Positions 52,477 through 60,472 of a DNA stretch of 64,000 nucleotides are shown piece after piece. The notes under the pieces are model-generated. The model was not told the DNA's origin. It did no database searches and saw nothing but the letters and a program-made list of their open reading frames with translations. Made by a program: the position numbers and the translations under genes. The DNA is taken from assembly GCA_019359155.1 (NCBI GenBank), contig JAHHHV010000068.1, positions 85,692-149,691 of the forward strand. The letters are read 5' to 3'. Each line of letters begins with the position of its first letter. The stretch's first letter is position 1. This DNA is from Pegethrix bostrychoides GSE-TBD4-15B (GTDB lineage Bacteria; Cyanobacteriota; Cyanobacteriia; Elainellales; Elainellaceae).

Positions 52477-52671
52477 TCAGCCTATTGGCTCCAGCTCATC
52501 TTCAAAAAACCAGGTTGAGAAATTATCCTCAAACTTGACCACCGCCCCAACACCGCTGCCATCCACCATTCTGTACGAGTCAATCACGCCCGTTTTACCC
52601 AGTCGCGCAATCACCTCTTTGGGGGGGCGATCCCGCAGACGACATACTCGTACTTTCTGACCAATATCCAT
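52477..52671 (-). CDS. petP: Cytochrome b6f-associated protein PetP
   Basis: A 64-residue SH3-like protein of the cyanobacterial DUF2862/PetP family, a small peripheral subunit of the cytochrome b6f complex that affects linear against cyclic electron flow. The family pattern is clear: 'IGQKVRVCRLRDRPPKEVIARLGK', 'MVDGSGVGAVVKFEDN' and the ending 'TWFFEDELEP'. ATG 52671 gives the normal N-terminus 'MDIGQKV'; the frame is open 12 codons further. It is a single-gene unit between arsA-like (-) and hisF (+). Confidence 0.9.
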   Translation of the reverse strand: MDIGQKVRVCRLRDRPPKEVIARLGKTGVIDSYRMVDGSGVGAVVKFEDNFSTWFFEDELEPIG

Positions 52672-52807
52672 CTCGACTCCAGCAATTGACCAAGGATCAA
52701 AAACCAATATATCAGTGTCTTGTCCGCAAAATCAGCCGCAGCTTAAGCGATTATGAGAAGCTATGATGAGAAGCTACTGATCAATCACGCCACCCGGACT
52801 CTGTGCC

Positions 52808-53638
52808 ATGCTTGCCAAACGAATTTTGCCCTGTCTGGACGTAAAGGCAGGCCGCGTGGTGAAAGGCGTTAATTTTGTAAACTTGCGGGATGCCGGTGAT
52901 CCGGTCGAGCTGGCGCAGATTTACAACCAGGCCGGAGCCGACGAGCTGGTATTTCTGGATATCACTGCCACGCATGAAGACCGCGACATTATCTACGATG
53001 TAGTTCACCGCACCGCCGAGCAGGTGTTTATTCCGCTGACGGTGGGTGGCGGCATTCAGTCCCTTGACACAATCAAAAAGCTGCTGCGGGCTGGAGCCGA
53101 TAAGGTCAGCATTAACTCGACTGCTGTTCGCGATCCCGAATTCCTGAACCGTGCCAGCGACCGCTTTGGCAACCAGTGCATTGTCGTCGCGATTGATGCG
53201 CGCCGTCGCCTTGATCCAAATGCTTCCGGTCAGCCAAATCCGGGCGGGCCAAATCCGGGTGAGCCAAATCCGGGCGGGCCAAATCCGGGCTGGGATGTCT
53301 ACGTGCGAGGCGGACGCGAAAACACCGGGCTAGATGCGGTTGCCTGGGCGAAAGAGGTAGCCCAGCGCGGTGCAGGCGAGCTGCTGATTACCAGCATGGA
53401 TGCAGATGGAACGCAGGCGGGCTACGACCTAGAGCTGACCCGCAGCATTGCGGAGCAGGTGCAGATCCCGGTGATTGCTTCGGGGGGTGCAGGCTGCTGC
53501 GAGCATATCGAGGCCGCCTTGACGACAGGCCGAGCTGAGGCGGCGCTGCTGGCTTCGCTGCTGCACTACGGCGACCTGAGCGTCGCTGAGATTAAGCGCC
53601 ATCTGGCTGAGCATCAAGTGCCCGTTCGGCCAGTTTGA
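52808..53638 (+). CDS. hisF: Imidazole glycerol phosphate synthase subunit HisF
   Basis: Cyclase subunit of IGP synthase in histidine biosynthesis, working with glutaminase HisH. It is a (beta/alpha)8 barrel with catalytic Asp in '[13 protein letters not shown]' (residues 9-21) and '[13 protein letters not shown]'. The two phosphate loops 'VGGGIQS' and 'ASGGAG' are intact. The loop before '[13 protein letters not shown]' is lengthened by about 19 residues consisting of four X-P-N-P-G units, encoded by a perfect-period 15-bp DNA repeat; otherwise the protein is normal and probably functional. Confidence 0.95.
   Translation: MLAKRILPCLDVKAGRVVKGVNFVNLRDAGDPVELAQIYNQAGADELVFLDITATHEDRDIIYDVVHRTAEQVFIPLTVGGGIQSLDTIKKLLRAGADKVSINSTAVRDPEFLNRASDRFGNQCIVVAIDARRRLDPNASGQPNPGGPNPGEPNPGGPNPGWDVYVRGGRENTGLDAVAWAKEVAQRGAGELLITSMDADGTQAGYDLELTRSIAEQVQIPVIASGGAGCCEHIEAALTTGRAEAALLASLLHYGDLSVAEIKRHLAEHQVPVRPV
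53231..53290 (+). repeat. Four 15-bp in-frame tandem repeats inside hisF
   Basis: Four 15-bp units with core ccaaatccgggc run in frame, each giving Pro-Asn-Pro-Gly plus one variable residue (Gln, Gly, Glu, Gly). The ancestral loop probably had a single Pro-Asn-Pro-Gly before the Trp-Asp. Confidence 0.9.
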
Positions 53639-53761
53639 GCCTCCAGCCTCAGCCCTGAAAATCTCGGCTAATTTTGCGGCTCAACTGCAACTCAACTGCC
53701 AGAATCAGTCAGAATTTGATTAGGGATTTGATTAGGGTTTGACTAGGGACAGCGAAAGGGG

Positions 53762-54751
53762 ATGCAGGATATGGATATCAAAAACGGATTTGTAGAGACT
53801 GTCGGCAACACGCCTTTGATTCGGCTCAACAGCTTTTGTGAAGAGACGGGCTGCGAAATCTTGGGCAAAGCCGAATTCCTCAATCCGGGCGGCTCTGTTA
53901 AAGATCGCGCCGCGCTCTACATCATTGAGGCAGCTGAAAAGCAAGGGCTGCTGAAACCGGGCGGCACGGTGGTTGAAGGCACAGCAGGTAACACAGGCAT
54001 TGGGCTGGCGCATATCTGCAACGCCAAGGGCTACAAATGCCTGATCATCATTCCCGACACGCAATCCCAAGAAAAAATCGATCTGCTGCGGACGCTGGGA
54101 GCCGAAGTGCGGACAGTCCCCGCAGTTCCCTACAAAGACCCCAACAACTATGTGCGGCTCTCTGGGCGCGTGGCGGAAGAGCTAGAGAACGCGATCTGGG
54201 CAAATCAGTTTGATAACCTGGCTAACCGACAGGCGCATTACGAAACGACCGCCGCCGAAATTTGGGCGCAGACCGACGGCAAGCTAGATGCCTGGGTGTC
54301 CGCAACGGGCACGGGCGGCACCTATGCCGGGGTAGCGCTATTCCTCAAAGAAAAAAATCCTGCGATTAAATGTGTCCTCGCCGATCCGATGGGCAGCGGC
54401 CTCTACAGCTACGCTAAGACGGGCGAAATCCAGCCAGAAGGCAGCTCGATTACCGAAGGCATTGGCAACAGCCGCGTTACGGCCAACATGCAGGGCGCGC
54501 CAATTGACGACGCGATTCAGATCGAAGACCCAGAGGCAATCCGGGTGGTCTATCAGCTCCTGCACCGGGACGGGCTGTTTATGGGTGGTTCGGTCGGCAT
54601 CAACGTGGGAGCAGCGGTAGCGCTGGCAAGACAGCTCGGCGCTGGGCATCGAATTGTGACGGTGCTTTGCGACGGCGGAGCACGCTACCAGTCGCGGCTG
54701 TTCAATCGCGCTTGGCTGGCAGAGAAGGGGTTGCTCATTCCAGGACTTTGA
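53762..54751 (+). CDS. cysK: Cysteine synthase (O-acetylserine sulfhydrylase)
   Basis: PLP enzyme making cysteine from O-acetylserine and sulfide. The PLP Lys47 is in 'NPGGSVKDRAA', the substrate loop is 'VEGTAGNTGIG', and the phosphate loop is 'SATGTGGTYAGV'. At 329 residues it is normal. The start may be ATG 53762 or 53771. The next gene, a 2Fe-2S ferredoxin-like protein, begins 6 bp after its stop, so cysteine supply and an iron-sulfur protein are co-transcribed. Confidence 0.95.
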   Translation: MQDMDIKNGFVETVGNTPLIRLNSFCEETGCEILGKAEFLNPGGSVKDRAALYIIEAAEKQGLLKPGGTVVEGTAGNTGIGLAHICNAKGYKCLIIIPDTQSQEKIDLLRTLGAEVRTVPAVPYKDPNNYVRLSGRVAEELENAIWANQFDNLANRQAHYETTAAEIWAQTDGKLDAWVSATGTGGTYAGVALFLKEKNPAIKCVLADPMGSGLYSYAKTGEIQPEGSSITEGIGNSRVTANMQGAPIDDAIQIEDPEAIRVVYQLLHRDGLFMGGSVGINVGAAVALARQLGAGHRIVTVLCDGGARYQSRLFNRAWLAEKGLLIPGL

Positions 54752-54757
54752 GCCTTC

Positions 54758-55051
54758 ATGCCGCCCCCGACGCTGCTGGTCTGCCAAAACACAGCCTGCC
54801 GCAGATCGGGGGCGGCAAAGGTGCTGGCGGCCTTTGAGTCTAGACTAGGCGAAGCCTCAGGCGTGACGCTCATAGGCTGTCGCTGTCTGGGGCAGTGCGG
54901 CAACGGGCCAGTCGTGCTGCTGTTGCCGGAGCAGATTTGGTATCGTCAAGTGCATCCAGATGAAGTCCCCATGATTTTGCAGCGGCATTCATGCCAGCTC
55001 AGCTGGCATCCAGATGGCAGTCTAGAGGATGGCAGTCTAAAGCCAGAGTAA
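54758..55051 (+). CDS. Thioredoxin-like 2Fe-2S ferredoxin protein
   Basis: A 97-residue protein of the thioredoxin-like 2Fe-2S ferredoxin type. Four Cys in the usual pattern: 'CQNTAC' near residue 9 and 'CRCLGQC' near residue 41, followed by 'GNGPVVLLLPEQIWYRQVHPDEVP'. Such proteins carry one 2Fe-2S cluster and act in electron transfer or sensing; the partner is unknown. It is only 6 bp after cysK. The C-terminal tail contains a small duplicated Asp-Gly-Ser-Leu segment. Confidence 0.88.
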   Translation: MPPPTLLVCQNTACRRSGAAKVLAAFESRLGEASGVTLIGCRCLGQCGNGPVVLLLPEQIWYRQVHPDEVPMILQRHSCQLSWHPDGSLEDGSLKPE

Positions 55052-55389
55052 CCTACGGTTTTTGCGGTCTAGGTCAGGTTGACTTTCAGCAGATTCACTG
55101 AACTCTAGTAAACTGAGAGGCTCTGTATACAGGCTCAGTCTGTAGATCTGCGATTGTGAAGCCTCTGCTTGTCAAGTTTAGTAAAGATTGGAGGCTGCAA
55201 GCAGCTGGGCATTCTTGAGACAGGTTTGAGTCTTCTGAAACTTCTGAGTCCAAAGTCTGTGTCGGAAGTCCGAGTCCGCAGGATTGCGGACTGCTCGCTC
55301 GCTAGTCCGGCTCGCTATTCCAGACTGCTCTCCAAATCACTTAACCAGACTGCAATCTCCATACTTGAGCCGGGTGCTGCTACCGATAT
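55052..55389. other. 338-bp leader region of the GGDEF-EAL gene with a perfect hairpin
   Basis: No convincing gene. Positions 55273-55280 and 55285-55292 form a perfect 8-bp stem (agtccgca/tgcggact) with a 4-nt loop about 100 bp before the start codon, flanked by several 'agtccg' words. A 74-codon open frame from 55169 shows no family features. Confidence 0.45.
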
Positions 55390-57978
55390 ATGACCAAGCC
55401 GCCGCTGACGTTTGATTTAAGCCGTCGCCAGGGTCAGGCCCCTGCCAGCATTTCAGCTGATGCGCTCAATCAAGCCTTTCCGTTCTATCTGGTCTTTGAT
55501 GGCCAGATGCAGATTGCTCAAATTGGCGAGGCTCTCCAGCGGATTTGCCCGATGCTCTCGCTCGGCGATTTAGTCGAGCAGCATTTTCGGCTGCGCCAGC
55601 CCGATATTGCCCTGGCGTTTCAAGCGCTTTGCGAGCATCCCGACGCGGTGCTGCTGCTGGAATCTCTGCATAATCAGCTCCAGTTTAGCGGTCAGGCAAT
55701 CTACAGCCCCCAGCAGAACTGGCTCTACTTTCTGGCTATGCCTCTGCTCAGCGATCAGCAAGATCTAAATGCGCTGACGGTAAAGCTCTCCAACCGAGCG
55801 CGTCAGGGCAGCGCGTCTGATATGTTGCTGCTGCTGCAAGCCCGCGCCACCAGCCTCTCGGACACGCGCCGCCTAGCCGAAAAAATTGCTGAACAGCGCT
55901 CAGAGCTGCGGATGGCCTTGCGGCAGGCTGAGCTAGCGACTGCTGTGATAGAGCAGGCGGCAGATGCGATCGAAATTACTGACGATCAGACGCGCTTGCT
56001 CTACGTCAATCCAGCCTTTGAGAGAATCACGGGCTATCGGCGCGAGGAAGTGCTGGGCAAAACCCCGGCGGAGCTATTTAAAGCTGGGCAGCATGAGGAA
56101 GATTTCTACGGCAAAATAGATGCCGCGATTCAGGCGGGGAAAGTCTGGCAGGGAGCCTATATGGGGCGACGCAAAGATGGCTCGCTCTACCCGCAGGATG
56201 CCACGATTTTCCCAATCCACAACCGAGCTGGCCAAATCACCAACCATGTGGCAATCAAGCGCGATGTCAGCGACCGGAAGCGCACCCAGGAAAAGCTAGG
56301 CAACTCGCTGTCGCTGCTGCAAGCCACCTTTGAAGCAACTGCCGACGGCATTTTGGTCACCAACAGCCAGGGCAATATTCTCAACTTCAACCAGCGGTTT
56401 GCCGAGCTTTGGCAGCAGGGATTGCAGCCCGTCTCCTGGGATGAGTTCCATGATCTCAGCTTTATTACCGGCTTTTTGAAGCATCCCCAGCAGTTTTTGG
56501 CGCGGATGCAGTCACTCTATAGCCAGCCGCAAGTTGAAAGCCACGATATTTTAGACCTGAAAGACGGGCGCTATCTGGAGGGTCGCTCTTGTCCGCAGCG
56601 GCTTGGAGACTCAGTGATTGGCCGGGTCTGGAGCTTTCGAGATGTGACAGAGCGCCTCCAAACTGAAACCCAGATTCGCTATCAGGCAGCTCACGATCTG
56701 CTGACGGGCTTGCCCAACCGCAAGGCGTTTAACGATCGACTCGCCGAGATGATGTCTGAGGCGACGCGCCATCAGCAAAAGCTGGCCGTGATGTTCCTCG
56801 ATCTCGATCGGTTTAAGCTGGTCAACGATTCGCTGGGTCATGCGGCAGGCGACTTGCTGCTCAAAGAGGTGGCTCAGCGGCTGAAGCGTTGCCTGCGCCG
56901 ACAGGATATGGTGGCACGCTGGGCGGGCGATGAGTTTACGGTGCTGCTGAACGATATTGGCGGGGTGGAAGAAGCCGTGCAGGTGGCCGAGAAGATCTTG
57001 AACGCCATGAAGCCAGATTTTGAGCTAGAAGGTCACCTGCTGCATGTCAGCAACAGCATTGGCATCGCCCTCTATCCAACCGACGGCGAGGATGCCGAAA
57101 CCCTGCTCAAACATGCCGATGCGGCACTCTACCGCGCCAAGGACAGCGGACGCAATGGCTACCATCTTTACACCTCGGCAATTCACTCCGAAACCTCAGA
57201 GTGGCTGGCGCTGGAGAGCCATCTGCACCGGGCGCTAGAGCGACAGGAATTCGTGCTCTACTACCAGCCGCAGGTCAACGTTGTGACGGGCGAAATTACT
57301 CAGCTTGAGGCGCTGCTGCGCTGGCAGCATCCAGACTTGGGGCTGGTGTCGCCCGCTAAATTTGTGCCGCTGGCCGAAGAGAACGGCCTGATTGTGCCGC
57401 TTGGCGAATGGGCGCTGCGAACGGCCTGCACCCAAAACCATCGCTGGCAAGCTGCTGGACTGCCGCCAGTGCGCGTCGCGGTGAATCTCTCGGCGCGGCA
57501 GCTGCGGCAGCCGAATCTAGTCAAAATGGTGGCGCGAATTTTGCAGGAAACGGGCTTAGCATCGCGCTATCTGGAGCTAGAAATTACCGAGACCACCGTG
57601 ATGAAAAACGTGGAGCTCACCAAAAATATTCTCTGCGAGCTGCATCAAATGGGCGTTTCGATGGCAATGGATGACTTTGGCACGGGCTACTCGTCGCTTG
57701 GCTCGCTGAAAAAATTTCCGTTTAACACGCTGAAAATCGACCAGTCTTTTGTGCGCGACCTGACCACCGACCCGAACGACAAGGCAATCGTGGCCGCGAT
57801 TATTGCGATGGGGCGCGTGCTGAATTTGAAGCTAGTAGCCGAAGGTGTTGAGACCAAAGTGCAGGAGCATTCGCTGCTCTCGCTCGACTGTGAGGAGATG
57901 CAGGGCTATCTGTTCAGCCCGCCGCTCTCGGCTGAAGAGGCGACGATGCTGCTGGAAGGCCAATCGCTGCCAGCCTAG
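55390..57978 (+). CDS. HNOBA - PAS - PAS - GGDEF - EAL cyclic-di-GMP protein
   Basis: An 862-residue cytoplasmic signalling protein. The N-terminal 25-170 match the heme-NO-binding-associated (HNOBA) domain: 'AFPFYLVFDGQMQIAQIGEALQRICP', 'HFRLRQPDI', 'LLLLQARATSLSDTRRLAEKIA'. Two PAS domains follow (about 185-300, 305-420). The GGDEF domain carries 'WAGDEFTVLL' (first Gly replaced by Ala, a variant that can be active). The EAL domain has 'LEALLRWQHP', 'EITETTVM' and 'DDFGTGYSSL', all consistent with phosphodiesterase activity. The H-NOX heme domain that HNOBA normally serves is not fused and not nearby, so the NO or O2 input must come in trans, if at all. Start ATG 55390. Confidence 0.92.
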   Translation: MTKPPLTFDLSRRQGQAPASISADALNQAFPFYLVFDGQMQIAQIGEALQRICPMLSLGDLVEQHFRLRQPDIALAFQALCEHPDAVLLLESLHNQLQFSGQAIYSPQQNWLYFLAMPLLSDQQDLNALTVKLSNRARQGSASDMLLLLQARATSLSDTRRLAEKIAEQRSELRMALRQAELATAVIEQAADAIEITDDQTRLLYVNPAFERITGYRREEVLGKTPAELFKAGQHEEDFYGKIDAAIQAGKVWQGAYMGRRKDGSLYPQDATIFPIHNRAGQITNHVAIKRDVSDRKRTQEKLGNSLSLLQATFEATADGILVTNSQGNILNFNQRFAELWQQGLQPVSWDEFHDLSFITGFLKHPQQFLARMQSLYSQPQVESHDILDLKDGRYLEGRSCPQRLGDSVIGRVWSFRDVTERLQTETQIRYQAAHDLLTGLPNRKAFNDRLAEMMSEATRHQQKLAVMFLDLDRFKLVNDSLGHAAGDLLLKEVAQRLKRCLRRQDMVARWAGDEFTVLLNDIGGVEEAVQVAEKILNAMKPDFELEGHLLHVSNSIGIALYPTDGEDAETLLKHADAALYRAKDSGRNGYHLYTSAIHSETSEWLALESHLHRALERQEFVLYYQPQVNVVTGEITQLEALLRWQHPDLGLVSPAKFVPLAEENGLIVPLGEWALRTACTQNHRWQAAGLPPVRVAVNLSARQLRQPNLVKMVARILQETGLASRYLELEITETTVMKNVELTKNILCELHQMGVSMAMDDFGTGYSSLGSLKKFPFNTLKIDQSFVRDLTTDPNDKAIVAAIIAMGRVLNLKLVAEGVETKVQEHSLLSLDCEEMQGYLFSPPLSAEEATMLLEGQSLPA

Positions 57979-58316
57979 TTTGGATCAATATCTAGGGAAA
58001 TATCTGCACAGGCTTCTGCATAGATTTCTGCACAAGCTACAGGCTTCAGCGCGCTTTGACTACCTCCGCTCAGATTCAGCCGAGGCCGCAAATTCTTCAC
58101 GCTGGCATAAATCTCCCGCAAGATTACTACACAAATATACCGATCCGAGGGTACTATGTACGGTAGCGATGCGATGCCCCCGGGCCGCATTGATGTTGCA
58201 TTCAAAGAACTCATGGACCCTAGTCCATTCCCACACAGTCCGTCCCACAGTACATTTCCTCTCTGAGCGGGTGAGCTGACCTCTCAGCGCGCGAGAGGTT
58301 GCAATCGGAGGTTATG
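57979..58316. other. Long mgtE leader region
   Basis: A 338-bp gap with no gene. Near its 5' end the word ttctgcacag/ttctgcatag recurs three times. The last 60 bp are structured and described separately. No M-box riboswitch core could be recognised by eye. Confidence 0.4.
58263..58299 (+). promoter_or_regulatory. Mutually exclusive hairpins before mgtE
   Basis: acctctc (58279-58285) pairs with gagaggt (58293-58299) around a 7-nt loop. Alternatively ctgag (58263-58267) pairs with ctcag (58283-58287). The two share bases and cannot coexist, and the first ends 8 bp before the ribosome site GGAGG at 58307. A translation or attenuation switch is possible. Confidence 0.4.
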
Positions 58317-59678
58317 ATGCTCACCACCCCGGAGAAGCAAATTTCTAGGGCAGATGTTGGCGCAGAAGTTGCTGACCTAAACCAGATGAAGTGGGAACTC
58401 AGCCAGCTTCCTGCAATTGATATCTGCGATCAAATGGTGCAGATGACGTTTGAAGGCCGAGCGATTGCGTTTCGGCTGCTGCGTAAAGACGTAGCCACAG
58501 ACGTATTTGAATATTTCCCCAGCGAAATTCAGGAAGAGCTGATCAGCTCCCTGCAAGCTGCCGACGTGCGGCATCTAGTCGAATCGATGCGGCCTGACGA
58601 CCGAGCTGAGCTATTTGACGAACTGCCTGCCCGGATTGTGAAGCGCCTGCTGCAACAGCTCAGCCCCGCCGAACGACAGGCCACCGCCACAATTTTGGGC
58701 TATGCCGAGGGCACGGCTGGCCGGATCATGACCACCGAATACGTGCAGCTCCGGGACGGCATGACGGTGGGCGAAGCGCTAGAGAAAATTCGGCGCAGTG
58801 ACGAAGACAAAGAGACTATCTACTACGCCTACGTGATCGACGATCAGCGGCAGCTAGTGCGCGTGGTGTCGCTGCGGCAGCTTTTGTTTACCATCCCAAC
58901 TACCCGCATCCACGATATTGCCAGCACGCGGGTGATTAAAGCCTATACCGAGATGCGGCAAGAGGAAGTGGCGCAGATTATGAAGCGCTATGACCTGATT
59001 GCAGTGCCGGTAGTAGACCGCGAAAATCGGCTGGTCGGCATCGTGACGATTGACGACATGGTGGATGTGCTGGAAGAAGAAGCCACCGAGGATATTCAGA
59101 AGCTAGCTGGGGTGAGCGGCGGCGACGAGGCGGCACTCTGCTCCCCGAAAACTACCCTCCGCAAGCGGCTGCCCTGGCTGCTGGGCAATATTGGCCTGTA
59201 TCTGGGAGCGGCCAGTGCCATTGCGCCCTTTCAGCACGTGATTTCGCTGGTGCCCGTCTTAGCCGTCGTCATGCCAATTCTGTCAAACGCCAGCGGCAAC
59301 GTTGGGATTCAGGCGCTTTCGGTGACGGTGCGCGGCTTGGGCGTGGGCGAAGTCACGCAGTCTGACACGCTGAAGATCTTGCGGAAGGAACTGCTGGCGG
59401 GGCTGGGCACGGCTGTAACCCTGGGAGCGGCGCTGGCGCTGCTATCGCTGGTCTGGGCAATGCCCTCGGAGCGCTGGGTGGCGATTGTGGCCGGACTGGT
59501 GATGGTGATTAACGTCTTTGTGGCGGCGAGTCTGGGGACGCTGCTGCCGATGGGGCTGAAGCGGTTGAAGCTCGACCCGGCCTTGATCAGCGGCCCGCTG
59601 CTGACCACGACGCTGGATGCTGTCGGGTTCCTGACCTTCCTCAGCCTGATTTCGCTGGCGCTGAAGATTTTAGGCTGA
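58317..59678 (+). CDS. mgtE: Magnesium transporter MgtE
   Basis: Mg2+-gated Mg2+ channel of the inner membrane. Order: N-domain (superhelical, about residues 20-125), two CBS domains ('MTTEYVQLRDGMTVGEALEKIR', 'RYDLIAVPVVDRENRLVGIVTIDDMVDVL'), and five membrane helices with the pore-region 'PILSNASGNVGIQAL'. GGAGG lies 5 bp before ATG 58317 and 2 bp before ATG 58314, so 58317 is preferred (453 residues). The stop overlaps the 3' end of the convergent HAD gene by 9 bp. Confidence 0.95.
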   Translation: MLTTPEKQISRADVGAEVADLNQMKWELSQLPAIDICDQMVQMTFEGRAIAFRLLRKDVATDVFEYFPSEIQEELISSLQAADVRHLVESMRPDDRAELFDELPARIVKRLLQQLSPAERQATATILGYAEGTAGRIMTTEYVQLRDGMTVGEALEKIRRSDEDKETIYYAYVIDDQRQLVRVVSLRQLLFTIPTTRIHDIASTRVIKAYTEMRQEEVAQIMKRYDLIAVPVVDRENRLVGIVTIDDMVDVLEEEATEDIQKLAGVSGGDEAALCSPKTTLRKRLPWLLGNIGLYLGAASAIAPFQHVISLVPVLAVVMPILSNASGNVGIQALSVTVRGLGVGEVTQSDTLKILRKELLAGLGTAVTLGAALALLSLVWAMPSERWVAIVAGLVMVINVFVAASLGTLLPMGLKRLKLDPALISGPLLTTTLDAVGFLTFLSLISLALKILG

Positions 59679-60452
59679 GCGGGCTTGCAGAACCGCCTCA
59701 GCTAGCTCGCAGAAGCCTGCTGCCGTCTCCGATGGCGTCACGTAGCGCGGCAGATGCGCCAGTTGCTCGGCGTAATTCCGAATGTTCGCAACGCCAGCTG
59801 AAACTGGAAAGAGGCTTTCCTCAAACAAACTCTGGTCGTTGGGGCTGTCGCCGACGGTCAGGATTTGCTCCGGCTGAAGCATCGGAAAGTAGCGCCGCAG
59901 CACCTGCTGAAGTCCAGCTGCCTTTTCTTGCGCGAGCGGTTTGATGTGGCACTGCACGGTGCTGTAGGTGAAGCCCCAGCCCTGCAACTGGCAAAGTACA
60001 GTCAGCTGCTGCAAATCCTCTAGACTCAGCCCGGCTACATCAAACGTCCAGTCGGTGAGCCGAAACAGATTGTCGCTGGACTCGCGCAGCTGCGGAAACC
60101 GGGCTTGCACTGTGCCAAACATCTGCGCTAGCTTTTGGCGGTGCCCATCTGGAATATCGCTCAACAGTGCGCTGTTGCCGTTCTGGTCATAAAACAAACC
60201 GCCGTTTTCGGCAATTGCGCCCCAGACCGGCAGGTAATGCGCGACTGCATTCACCCAGCCTGCCGAGCGTCCGGTGACGATCAGCACTGGAACTTGAGCG
60301 TTAGCTAATTTGCGCAGCGTTTGCAGCAGCATTGGGGTAAACTTTTCCTGCTGCGTTAGCGTCCCGTCCATATCGGTGGCAATCAGCCGCACAGACTGCA
60401 AAGCTTGGGGCGTGAGCGGCTGTAAGGCTTGGGACATAGTTGTTTGGGACAT
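59670..60452 (-). CDS. HAD-superfamily phosphatase (Cof type)
   Basis: A 260-residue HAD hydrolase. Motif I is 'DMDGTLT' near residue 27, motif II is 'VTGRS', a conserved Lys in 'KPLAQEKAAGLQQVL' is motif III, and motif IV is 'GDSPNDQSLFEES'. The IIB-type cap fits Cof, sucrose-phosphate or mannosylglycerate phosphatase-like enzymes, so a sugar phosphate is a likely substrate, but the specificity cannot be read. Its last 9 bp overlap the 3' end of mgtE on the other strand. Confidence 0.9.
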   Translation of the reverse strand: MSQTTMSQALQPLTPQALQSVRLIATDMDGTLTQQEKFTPMLLQTLRKLANAQVPVLIVTGRSAGWVNAVAHYLPVWGAIAENGGLFYDQNGNSALLSDIPDGHRQKLAQMFGTVQARFPQLRESSDNLFRLTDWTFDVAGLSLEDLQQLTVLCQLQGWGFTYSTVQCHIKPLAQEKAAGLQQVLRRYFPMLQPEQILTVGDSPNDQSLFEESLFPVSAGVANIRNYAEQLAHLPRYVTPSETAAGFCELAEAVLQARSA

Positions 60453-60472
60453 AGATTGTATTGGGGATTATA

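Noticed and set aside
55169..55393. A 74-codon frame in the GGDEF-EAL leader, considered as a missing H-NOX partner
   Set aside because: Far too short for H-NOX (about 180 residues) and lacks any heme-binding motif.
57845..58279. A 144-codon frame running from the EAL 3' end into the mgtE leader
   Set aside because: Its first third is a shadow of the EAL domain and the rest is unconserved; no ribosome site.
57979..58316. Looked for an M-box magnesium riboswitch upstream of mgtE
   Set aside because: The conserved core could not be found by eye; only simple alternative hairpins are supported.
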